Shown one piece after another: positions 7,388-13,297 of a stretch of 13,575 nt of DNA. A model generated the notes under the pieces. That model made no database searches, was not told the origin of the DNA, and worked only from the letters and a program-made list of their open reading frames with translations. Every line of letters starts with the position of its first letter. Positions within the stretch are counted from its first letter, which is position 1. The stretch comes from Clostridiales bacterium (GTDB lineage: Bacteria; Bacillota; Clostridia; Christensenellales; CAG-138). Location: NCBI GenBank assembly GCA_009783775.1, contig WRCT01000033.1:1-13575 (forward strand), given 5' to 3'. Position numbers and translations under genes: made by a program.

Positions 7388-9035
7388 TTCTTCCTCCAAA
7401 TCTACGTTTTGTAGTGGCGGGCGCGGCTCCCCCCTGCCGGCTACGCCGGTTTCCCTCCTCGGGGAGGGGGAGTTCCTGCCCCGCGTTCATCTGCTCTCTG
7501 ATCTTTTTGAGTACGAGCTCCTTGCCGTCAAAGTGCATCAACTCCACCGCGTCGCCTGCCTGCAGCGCCCCGATTTGCACCAGCTGTAAAATCAGCTCAT
7601 TTTGGGCGGCGGCCGTGAAACGGCTTTGCTTTGTCGCCTTGACGGAAATGTAGAACTCGATGGGCAGCAGCGCCCCGCCATAGCCCTCTTTGATCAGCAG
7701 CGCGCTGTCGAACACGGTTTCCTCGCGCACGCCGTCCACCACGATGGTGATGGGGCGGGCAAAGAAGTTGAACTCGCGCTCGACCTCGATCTCCAAACGC
7801 ACGGCCTTGGCAAAACCCTCGTAGAGCTGCGTGCTCGCCATGCGCGTGCGCTTGGTGTTGGCCTCTTGCAGGGCCGTGATGGCGCTGGCGGCCGTGACGT
7901 TTGCCGAATAGACCCCGCGCGAGGCCTCGCTGGCGCCGCTTTCGTTTTTGATACTCTCGCGCATCTCCTTGATATAGGCCAGCAGGTAGGCGGGCAGCGG
8001 CGGCGTGGTGAACCAGGTGATGCCGGAGAGGCTTTCGCCCCGGTGCACCTCGCGGGACCAGTCCTTTAAGTCGTCCGTGTCAAAGCCCGCCGCCTCCGTC
8101 ACCAGGAGTTTGTTGTGCGAGGCCATAAACGCGTTCTTTAAGACGATCTGATCCAGCTTGTCCGCGTACTGCTGCGTGGTGGAAAAGAGATCCACCACGC
8201 CGAACCCCAGGCAAGTGCCCTTGCGCGCATAGAGCGGCGTTAAGACAAAGGGGTAAAGCCCGTGCTCGAAGTAACCCTCCGGCTTGCTTGTTCTGCTGTC
8301 GTGCAGCACCTGGCCGCCGCAGAGCAGCGCCATGTGTACCGCGTGGGTGCGGGTCTCGGCGTCATACTCACGCCACCAGTATTCCAGCAGCAGCAGGCAG
8401 TCGCGGGTGTCTGCCCGCAGGATCTCATCCTGCGGCGCGTCCGTCGCGCCCGAGGTGTCGCCCACCATGCCCGCCGCCGCTTTGGGATAGTGCATGGCAA
8501 GCCATTCGCGGCTGCGGCGGGAGATCTTGAACACCGCACGCCCCTCCTGAATGTCCGTGCAGAGCGGGTCAAAGAGTATCGCGCGCGTGTCCACCTGGCG
8601 GATAAACGCGCCGCCCAGGTTGTTGTTCAGCTCGCCGTCATAACCCACCTCCTGCACGCAGTAGCCGCCGACCAGCAGGTCGTGCACCAGCTTTTGATAC
8701 TCGACCGTGTAACCGGCGCTGTCATGGTTGCGGGCGATGACCGCCTCCACCACCTGCGCCACGCGCGCCTCTGCCCCGACTTCGGGCGTGATGACCGCCT
8801 CCGGCTCACGGTCCATAAGGTCGGCGGCCAGGTTTTCCACGGTGGCTTGAATGATGGGCGTCACGGGGCGCGGCTCGTTGGGATCGCTTTGAGGCACATC
8901 GTACCAGTGCTCGCCCCGATACATCCGCTCGCAGGCGTCCAGCCGCTGCCACTCCTGCGCATAGGCGTTCTTGAATTCCAAAAACAAAGCCTGCGCGCGC
9001 TCGTAAAGTCTGGTTTGTTCGTTTCTTTTCTTCAT
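7377..9035 (-). CDS. Portal protein (podovirus/P22-like)
   Basis: ATG at 9035 follows GGAAGGAAAG; the stop is TAA at 7377-7379, giving 552 aa. The N-terminal region shows the usual portal opening (ERMYRGEHWYDVP..., RPVTPIIQATVENLAADLMDREP.AVITPE), followed by the clip/stem and wing regions with long helices, and a late segment 'NELILQLVQIGALQAGDAVELMHFDGK' typical of Clostridia portal proteins. It should form the dodecameric ring at one vertex through which DNA is packaged and ejected. At 552 aa it is shorter than the P22 portal and close to T7-type portals. Its last ~35 residues are low-complexity, basic and Gly/Arg-rich, and are encoded in part by a palindromic GC-rich segment. It overlaps the scaffold-like gene by 11 bp and is separated from the large terminase gene by element B. 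Confidence 0.85.
   Translation of the reverse strand: MKKRNEQTRLYERAQALFLEFKNAYAQEWQRLDACERMYRGEHWYDVPQSDPNEPRPVTPIIQATVENLAADLMDREPEAVITPEVGAEARVAQVVEAVIARNHDSAGYTVEYQKLVHDLLVGGYCVQEVGYDGELNNNLGGAFIRQVDTRAILFDPLCTDIQEGRAVFKISRRSREWLAMHYPKAAAGMVGDTSGATDAPQDEILRADTRDCLLLLEYWWREYDAETRTHAVHMALLCGGQVLHDSRTSKPEGYFEHGLYPFVLTPLYARKGTCLGFGVVDLFSTTQQYADKLDQIVLKNAFMASHNKLLVTEAAGFDTDDLKDWSREVHRGESLSGITWFTTPPLPAYLLAYIKEMRESIKNESGASEASRGVYSANVTAASAITALQEANTKRTRMASTQLYEGFAKAVRLEIEVEREFNFFARPITIVVDGVREETVFDSALLIKEGYGGALLPIEFYISVKATKQSRFTAAAQNELILQLVQIGALQAGDAVELMHFDGKELVLKKIREQMNAGQELPLPEEGNRRSRQGGAAPATTKRRFGGRNVV
7427..7472. repeat. GC-rich palindromic segment inside the 3' end of the portal gene
   Basis: Nested inverted repeats are packed into 46 bp: outer arms CTCCCCC (7427-7433) and GGGGGAG (7466-7472), an inner CCGGC/GCCGG hairpin (7437-7449) and a CCCTCC/GGAGGG hairpin (7453-7468). 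This looks like the GC-rich dispersed palindromes common between genes in Clostridia, but here it is translated as the low-complexity portal tail. Confidence 0.65.
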
Positions 9036-9060
9036 TGGTCTTTCCTTCCTTTTTTGAAGT

Positions 9061-9152
9061 AATATGGAATAGTGAATAAGGAATAAGGATGGAGAAAACT
9101 GCTCCGCAGTTTTTTCATTTTCTATTACTTATTACTTACTCCCCATTACTTA
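9061..9152. repeat. Heptamer-armed hairpin element B, between large terminase and portal genes
   Basis: The left arm is four 7-nt units (AATATGG, AATAGTG, AATAAGG, AATAAGG; 9061-9088). The right arm is inverted units (TTACTTA, TTACTTA, CTCCCCA, TTACTTA; 9125-9152). In the middle, AAAACTGC (9095-9102), loop TCC, and GCAGTTTT (9106-9113) form an 8-bp hairpin continuing into a T-run. The last unit supplies the TAA stop codon of the large terminase gene (9150-9152 on the minus strand). The architecture matches element A but the unit sequence differs. Confidence 0.78.
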
Positions 9153-10481
9153 AAGCGCGTGATATCCTCGCATCTCCAGTCCATTATTCGACAACGGATC
9201 ATACCTTGCCACGCGCTTTGCCGCGGGCAATGCACTGCGGCCGGGGCGGGTCATCAGACCGTAGCGCAGGGCCTCGGGCGCATGGTCTTCGCAGTTGTCC
9301 GCGACGTCCTCCGCGGAGAAGGTATCGAAGGTCAGCAGCGGCAGGGTGCGGATCAGGTTGGGGCAGGTGTCAAAGATTTGGAGCCCCGCCTGTCCGTCCG
9401 CGCCGGCGGCGAGAAACTCACGCACGCGCTGCCAGCCCGAGATCCGCGCGTTGTTCGCGGGCAGGAGCGGCACCCCGCCCGCCGCGAACACATCGGCGAT
9501 GCATTGGCCCTCGACGCCGCGCAGGCCGCGCTGCTGCCAGGCGTCCGGCGAGGCGACCGTGTAGGCGATGGCCTCCCCGCGTGATTCCTCCTTCACGCGG
9601 CGGGCAATCTCCGAAGAGAGCGTGCGGCGCGCGTACAGCTCCCGATACACGATCACCCGACCCTCCGGCGACACGGCCAGCCACAGCACGCAGCAGGGGT
9701 CGTTGTAACCCCAGTCCATCGCGCGAAACCGCCGCCACCAAGTAGGGATCGGGAAAGGGTGAACGACGTGCGCGTCCCGATTGAACTCCGTGAAATACTG
9801 CCCCGCCAGCACGTCCCAATTTCCGTCTAAATGCGCCTTGCGCAGGTGCTCGGGCAGGTTTTTCAAGGTGTTCAAATACTCGGGGTTGCGCGCCATCAGC
9901 ACGGGATTGTCCGTCACACGGGCCGGAATGAACACATAGTCCTCCGGCCGTTCGTCCCCCCGAAAGTCCCGATCGACAAACAGGCGCTTGACCCAGGCGT
10001 GCCCCACGCCCCCCGGGTTGCAGGTGTAGTACATACGGGGCTTAAAATCGACGCGCACGGAGCGGTTGCAGGTGGTCAAAAACAACATCTGCGCCTGGGT
10101 AAAATGCGTCGCCTCCTCCAGCCCCACCACGTCATACTCCTGGCCCTGGTACTGGTATACGTCCGACTCCTTGTCGCAGTAGCCCAGTTTGATCCTGCTG
10201 CCGTTGGGAAAGAGAAACACGCGCTGCGTCCCATGAAAGCGCACGACGCCATGCAGTTCTTCTTGCAGCGGGCGGACATGGTTCTCGTGCAGTTCGGGCA
10301 GGGTTCGCCGAAGCAGCAGCAGGTTTAACCCCGCGTATCGAAAGGCAAGCAGGACAAACTTGCGGCGCATGGCCCAGCTCTTTCCCCCGCCGCGCGCGCC
10401 GCCGTACGCGATGTGTCGGGCCTTGGCCTCAAAAAACGCCAGCTGTTTGGGGTTGGGCGTGCCGTGTAAGTGCAGGTTCAT
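9150..10481 (-). CDS. terL: Phage terminase large subunit (ATPase and nuclease)
   Basis: The start is ATG at 10481 (MNLHLHGTPNPKQ), overlapping the small-subunit stop as ATGA and preceded by GGAGGT; the open frame upstream of this is a shadow of the small terminase gene. The product is 443 aa. The ATPase domain has Walker A GGARGGGKS (27-35), Walker B with catalytic acid at YDVVGLEEATHF (116-127) and the coupling motif LTTCNRS (135-141), followed by TCNPGG (153-158). The C-terminal RNase-H-fold nuclease has acidic residues at MDWGYNDP (D256), SPDAW (D313) and CEDHAPEALRYGLM (D399). All key residues are present, so the enzyme appears functional. It cuts concatemeric DNA and pumps it into the prohead through the portal. 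Its stop codon lies in a repeat element. Confidence 0.93.
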   Translation of the reverse strand: MNLHLHGTPNPKQLAFFEAKARHIAYGGARGGGKSWAMRRKFVLLAFRYAGLNLLLLRRTLPELHENHVRPLQEELHGVVRFHGTQRVFLFPNGSRIKLGYCDKESDVYQYQGQEYDVVGLEEATHFTQAQMLFLTTCNRSVRVDFKPRMYYTCNPGGVGHAWVKRLFVDRDFRGDERPEDYVFIPARVTDNPVLMARNPEYLNTLKNLPEHLRKAHLDGNWDVLAGQYFTEFNRDAHVVHPFPIPTWWRRFRAMDWGYNDPCCVLWLAVSPEGRVIVYRELYARRTLSSEIARRVKEESRGEAIAYTVASPDAWQQRGLRGVEGQCIADVFAAGGVPLLPANNARISGWQRVREFLAAGADGQAGLQIFDTCPNLIRTLPLLTFDTFSAEDVADNCEDHAPEALRYGLMTRPGRSALPAAKRVARYDPLSNNGLEMRGYHAL

Positions 10482-10867
10482 TGTCCCAACACCTCCGCTA
10501 TCCCATCCATCGTGACCGCTACGGTCTGCGCCGCCTCCGCCGTCTCGGGCATAAAGCCCAGCTCCCGCAGCGCGGCCAGCGCGACCTGGTGGGTGAGCTC
10601 CCCCAGCAGCGCGCGCTCCATCGTATAGGCCGCGACCCGACACAGCGCTTGCGCCAAGAGCTTGCTCTGCCAGCCGGTCCCCTCGCCCGCGACAATCGCC
10701 AGCACACGCTCGGGGCATAACCCGATCGCCGCGCAGAGCCCGTACAGCGTGTAGGGCACCTGGTGCGCCAGCACCGTGCCGTTCTTCTGCGGGACCTGCT
10801 GCCGCGTCGCGTCGCAGGCGGCAAAATACCGCTCCACCTGCTCCTGCAACCGTTCCTTTGCGCGCAT
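10478..10867 (-). CDS. terS: Phage terminase small subunit
   Basis: ATG at 10867 is preceded by AAAGGA at a slightly long spacing (about 11 bases); the TGA at 10478-10480 overlaps the large-subunit ATG. The product is 129 aa and largely helical. It has an initial basic/coiled segment (MRAKERLQEQVERYF), a helix-turn-helix-like stretch (VPYTLYGLCAAIGLCPERVLAIV), then helices and an acidic/hydrophobic C-terminus (AEAAQTVAVTMDGIAEVLGQ). This size, the N-terminal DNA-binding-like domain and the position directly before the large subunit identify it as the DNA-recognition subunit of the packaging motor, resembling P22 gp3-type packaging proteins. It is the first gene of the phage block; the packaging (pac/cos) site may lie in or near it, but no sequence evidence shows where. 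Confidence 0.85.
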   Translation of the reverse strand: MRAKERLQEQVERYFAACDATRQQVPQKNGTVLAHQVPYTLYGLCAAIGLCPERVLAIVAGEGTGWQSKLLAQALCRVAAYTMERALLGELTHQVALAALRELGFMPETAEAAQTVAVTMDGIAEVLGQ

Positions 10868-10890
10868 TGACTCGCCCGTCCTTTCTCACT

Positions 10891-10918
10891 ACCCATCAAA
10901 GCTGCGGCTTTGATGGGT
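10891..10918. promoter_or_regulatory. Perfect 12-bp hairpin in the leader of the phage operon
   Basis: ACCCATCAAAGC (10891-10902) pairs exactly with GCTTTGATGGGT (10907-10918) around a 4-nt loop. No T-run follows on either strand, so it is not a simple terminator. In the leftward transcript it would lie between the putative start site and the ribosome binding site of the small terminase gene, where it could act in RNA stability or control. It might instead be a dispersed palindrome. Confidence 0.6.
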
Positions 10919-10941
10919 GCCCGTTCCCTTTCGATGAACTG

Positions 10942-10950
10942 AGCATAGCA
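10942..10950 (-). promoter_or_regulatory. Possible extended -10 promoter element for the phage block
   Basis: On the minus strand this reads TGCTATGCT, an extended -10 (TGn plus TATGCT). No good -35 is seen at the usual distance. It is the best candidate between the ATPase promoter and the small terminase gene, but weak. Confidence 0.3.
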
Positions 10951-11075
10951 CACCCACAGTAGCGGAATTCTTATTATTGTTTCCAATTTATGGTATCATT
11001 TTAATGCGTGACAAACAAATCAGCGGCAACTCACGAAAGCGCCGCCACTTCAACACTATTTCCACATTTTGGGTG

Positions 11076-11139
11076 ATTTTGACTTTTATGTCCGAAATAA
11101 TCAAAAATTTCTGATTTTTCTTGACATAAAAATCAAAAT
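11076..11139. promoter_or_regulatory. 17-bp inverted repeat overlapping the ATPase promoter (candidate operator)
   Basis: The arm at 11076-11092 (ATTTTGACTTTTATGTC) matches the reverse complement of 11123-11139 at 16 of 17 positions, with 30 bp between. The right arm covers most of the -35 hexamer and the spacer of the promoter at 11121-11149. Both arms lie upstream of the expected transcript start, which points to protein binding on DNA rather than RNA structure. The terminal repeats of a small mobile element are an alternative. Confidence 0.5.
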
Positions 11140-11149
11140 TGGTTATTAT
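11121..11149 (+). promoter_or_regulatory. Sigma-A-type promoter of the AAA_14/DUF4143 gene
   Basis: TTGACA (11121-11126, perfect -35), a 17-bp spacer and TATTAT (11144-11149) precede the GTG start of the ATPase gene by 20 bp. An AGAGGTGA ribosome binding site follows at about 11155-11162, so the 5' untranslated region would be very short. Confidence 0.75.
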
Positions 11150-11169
11150 AGGGTCAGAGGTGATCTACT

Positions 11170-12468
11170 GTGAAACGCAGAATAACCGAAACCCTTATCG
11201 CTTGGAAACAGCAGGAGCGCGGGCGTATGCCCCTTTTGATTTATGGCGCAAGGCAGGTGGGCAAGACGCACAGCCTGCGGGAGTTCGGGCAGCAGTATTA
11301 TAAGAATGTTGCTTATGTCAATCTGGAGACCAACCAAGCCGCCGGTTCTTATTTTTCAGAGAACATTGAACCGGAGCGCTTGATTCGTTTTTTGGAGACG
11401 GAGACAGGGCAGCCCATTGTGCCCGGGGAGACGCTGATTGTCCTGGACGAGGTGCAAACCTGTGAGCGCGCACTCACCTCGCTGAAATATTTTCATGAGA
11501 ATATGCCGGAGTTTCATATCGCCTGCGCCGGCAGTCTGCTGGGCGTGGCGATCAATCGGGAGCGGTTTTCCTTTCCCGTTGGCAATGTGGATTCCATCAC
11601 CATGTTTCCTCTTGATTTTGAAGAGTTCCTATGGGCGTTGAACGAAACGCGGCTCTATGAAGAGATTCGGCAATCCTTTGCAAAAAACCGGACGCTGCCG
11701 CCCGCTTTGCATGAAAAAGCGCTGGAGCTATACCGGCTTTATCTGATTATCGGCGGAATGCCCCGTGCGGTGCTGACCTATGCCCAAAGCGGCAGCCTGC
11801 TGGCCGTGCCGGACGTGCAGAACAAGATCGTCAACGACTACATTGCGGACATGGCCAAGTACGCGTCCAATACGGAGAGCGTGAAAATTCGCGCCGCCTA
11901 TCATTCCATACCCGTTCAACTTGCAAAAGAAAACCGAAAGTTTCAGTATAAGCTGGCACAGCGGGGCGGAACAAGCGCCATCTTCGGCGCGGCGATCGAC
12001 TGGCTGCACTTTGCGGGCGTGGTGCTCAAATGCACCCGAACCGGGCAGGGGCTTATGCCAATTTCAGTTTACAGTGACCTTTCCAGCTTTAAGCTGTATA
12101 TGGGCGACGTGGGCCTGTTGACCGCCAAGAGCGGCATTTCCCAGCAGACCGTGCTGGCGGCAGGTAAAATTCCAAATACCTTCCTTGGCGCGCTGGCCGA
12201 GAATTATGTCGCGCAGGCCTTTGCCGCAAAGCGCTATGGCCTGTATTACTGGACAAACGAGGGTACGGCCGAGTTGGATTTTGTTTTGCAGAAAGAAGAC
12301 GACATCATTGCCGTAGAGGTAAAGGCCGGCACACATACGAGATCAAAAAGCTTGAATCTGTTTGTGGAGTACTACAAGCCGGCATACTCGATTCGCATAT
12401 CAAGCAACAATTTTGGATTTGAAAACAATATCAAGTCTGTTCCGCTATACGCTGTGTTTTGTATTTAG
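11170..12468 (+). CDS. AAA_14-type ATPase with DUF4143 C-terminal domain
   Basis: The start is GTG at 11170 with AGAGGTGA upstream; 432 aa, stop TAG at 12466-12468. Walker A is GARQVGKT (26-33), Walker B is TLIVLDEVQ (88-96) and a sensor-like AGSLLG lies at 120-125, all standard for AAA_14. The C-terminal DUF4143 region ends in a PD-(D/E)xK-like signature: ELDFVL (D370) followed by AVEVKAG (E383, K385), then a short tail. This is a large family in Bacteroidetes, Clostridia and archaea, often variable in genome location and linked to mobile DNA; its biological role is not settled. The nuclease-like residues are present, but activity has not been shown for most members. It is transcribed away from the phage block from its own promoter, so it is probably an independent unit. 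The stop overlaps that of the next gene by 4 bp. Confidence 0.9.
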   Translation: MKRRITETLIAWKQQERGRMPLLIYGARQVGKTHSLREFGQQYYKNVAYVNLETNQAAGSYFSENIEPERLIRFLETETGQPIVPGETLIVLDEVQTCERALTSLKYFHENMPEFHIACAGSLLGVAINRERFSFPVGNVDSITMFPLDFEEFLWALNETRLYEEIRQSFAKNRTLPPALHEKALELYRLYLIIGGMPRAVLTYAQSGSLLAVPDVQNKIVNDYIADMAKYASNTESVKIRAAYHSIPVQLAKENRKFQYKLAQRGGTSAIFGAAIDWLHFAGVVLKCTRTGQGLMPISVYSDLSSFKLYMGDVGLLTAKSGISQQTVLAAGKIPNTFLGALAENYVAQAFAAKRYGLYYWTNEGTAELDFVLQKEDDIIAVEVKAGTHTRSKSLNLFVEYYKPAYSIRISSNNFGFENNIKSVPLYAVFCI

Positions 12469-12668
12469 AGCTGTTCAGCTAGAAATGTGATAGCCTCTTC
12501 CGGCGTGGGGAAGTCGCCCTCACAGGGGATGGATTTCCAAAATGCTTGCGCCTCAGGGTCGGCGTTGTTTTTCGCGTCGGCCAAGGCCTGCTCAATCATG
12601 CCGCGAACATAATCCACACTTACCCCATCCCTTTGCGCCAGTTGTTCCAAGGCTTGTTTTGCGTTCAT
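12465..12668 (-). CDS. Small 67-aa protein resembling Spo0A C-terminal-like small proteins
   Basis: The start is placed at ATG 12668 (MNAKQALEQLAQRDG), with GGAGGA seven bases upstream; a TTG five codons earlier lies at the ribosome binding site itself and is rejected. The stop is TAA at 12465-12467. The product is helical: 'AKQALEQLAQRDGVSVDYVRGMIEQALADA' followed by 'DPEAQAFWKSIPCEGDFPTPEEAITFLAEQL'. I recognise the pattern (helix, 'V..vr..I..A', 'P..qa.W..IP..g..PT.EE.i..la') from small Firmicutes proteins often labelled Spo0A C-terminal-domain-like; DNA binding is plausible but unproven. It has its own strong promoter and is divergent from an HTH gene. A small antitoxin-like or regulatory role is an alternative, but no toxin partner is seen. 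Confidence 0.8.
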   Translation of the reverse strand: MNAKQALEQLAQRDGVSVDYVRGMIEQALADAKNNADPEAQAFWKSIPCEGDFPTPEEAITFLAEQL

Positions 12669-12700
12669 ATTATTGTCCTCCAATTAGTCCATATGAGCTG

Positions 12701-12728
12701 ATTATATCATTCCCCCATAGAAAGTCAA
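12701..12728 (-). promoter_or_regulatory. Sigma-A-type promoter of the small 67-aa gene
   Basis: On the minus strand: TTGACT (12728 to 12723), a 16-bp spacer and a perfect TATAAT (12706 to 12701), with the ATG about 33 bp downstream behind GGAGGA. It lies between two direct copies of TCCATATG (about 12688 and 12729), which may be additional binding sites. Confidence 0.8.
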
Positions 12729-12747
12729 TCCATATGGGTCGACTGTT

Positions 12748-12765
12748 TTAACTCATTTGAGTTAA
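12748..12765. promoter_or_regulatory. Palindromic candidate operator before the HTH gene
   Basis: TTAACTCA and TGAGTTAA form perfect 8-bp arms around TT. It ends 22 bp before the ATG of the HTH regulator, within its probable promoter region, and is the natural candidate for autoregulation by that protein. A clear promoter for the HTH gene is not visible. Confidence 0.55.
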
Positions 12766-12787
12766 TTTCAAATATGGAGGGCCTGCT

Positions 12788-13027
12788 ATGGACATTTCAA
12801 CGGCATTGAGAGCACGTATCTTTGAGTTGTGCGATGAGCGAAATATTACCTACAATAAGTTGGGAACGATTTGCGGGATTACACAATCAACCTTGAAGAA
12901 TATTTTGTCCGGACGAAACGGCGCGACTGTAATCACGATAAAGAAATTATGTGACGGGCTGGAGATTACGATTGGTGAGTTTTTCAGCACGCCTGTGTTT
13001 GATGGGTTGGAGCAGGAGATTCGGTAG
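12788..13027 (+). CDS. Xre/Cro-family helix-turn-helix transcription regulator, 79 aa
   Basis: ATG at 12788 follows GGAGGG by seven bases; the stop is TAG at 13025-13027. Almost the whole protein is a Cro/C1-type HTH domain: 'ALRARIFELCDERNITYNKLGTICGITQSTLKNILSGRNGATVITIKKLCDGLEITIGEFF', with the recognition helix around residues 32-41 (TQSTLKNILS). There is no additional ligand or protease domain, so it is a minimal repressor or regulator. It is divergent from the 67-aa gene across a 119-bp region containing a palindrome and repeated CATATG sites, so mutual or auto-regulation of the pair is likely. It lacks the partner genes expected for a toxin-antitoxin pair, and no link to the phage block is visible beyond proximity. 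Confidence 0.9.
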   Translation: MDISTALRARIFELCDERNITYNKLGTICGITQSTLKNILSGRNGATVITIKKLCDGLEITIGEFFSTPVFDGLEQEIR

Positions 13028-13053
13028 GCTGGGTGGACTGTCGCCCCTGCGGG

Positions 13054-13121
13054 AATGAAAAATGATAAGTGATGAATGATCAATGATAAATTGAGGTGAA
13101 AACGGCCGCGGCCGTTTTTTT
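13054..13121 (+). terminator. Heptamer-repeat element C with perfect palindromic terminator
   Basis: Six 7-nt units (AATGAAA, AATGATA, AGTGATG, AATGATC, AATGATA, AATTGAG; 13054-13095) lead into a perfect 20-bp palindrome (13099-13118, AAAACGGCCG and its complement) and a run of seven T (13115-13121). It can end the HTH transcript; four T residues on the other strand would allow weaker termination of uvrB. Unlike elements A and B it has no clear right arm. Confidence 0.8.
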
Positions 13122-13151
13122 ATTGCTGGGTTGGTTTTGGGGTTGGGAGAC

Positions 13152-13260
13152 TGGATTGCTTCGTCGTGATACTTTCGCTTTTATGGCCTCCCCGCTCCTC
13201 GCAATGACAGAGAGAAAGATCTCCCGCTCCTCGCAATGACAGAGAGAAAGATCTCCCGTT
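13152..13260 (-). repeat. Dispersed 'CATTGCGAGG' type repeat with a 32-bp tandem duplication
   Basis: The segment contains GGATTGCTTCGTCG and CCTCGCAATGACAG, the two ends of a dispersed repeat found in many bacterial genomes (on the minus strand, CTGTCATTGCGAGG ... CGAAGCAATCC). A 32-bp unit is duplicated exactly head to tail (13191-13222 and 13223-13254), followed by the start of a third copy. Confidence 0.75.
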
Positions 13261-13297
13261 CACGCGCAACAAACATTTGAAAAATAATAATATCCCC

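Larger units (their letters stand above)
10868..11169. other. 302-bp divergent intergenic region between the phage block and the ATPase gene
   Basis: This stretch has no credible gene. It holds the leader of the phage operon with a perfect hairpin (10891-10918), a possible extended -10 for leftward transcription (10942-10950), and AT-rich DNA from about 10970. A long inverted repeat (11076-11139) overlaps a strong rightward promoter (11121-11149). The sequence between about 10985 and 11070 shows nothing I can name. Confidence 0.7.

Noticed and set aside
10482..10889. N-terminal extension of the large terminase frame
   Set aside because: It overlaps the small terminase gene in another frame, has no family resemblance, and the ATG at 10481 has a good ribosome binding site and an ATGA overlap.
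12469..12480. AGCTG/CAGCT inverted repeat as terminator between convergent genes
   Set aside because: Only five base pairs, inside the coding end of the minus-strand gene and without a T-run.
11170..13027. Toxin-antitoxin or abortive-infection operon
   Set aside because: The ATPase, the 67-aa gene and the HTH gene are on different strands with separate promoters and no recognisable toxin.
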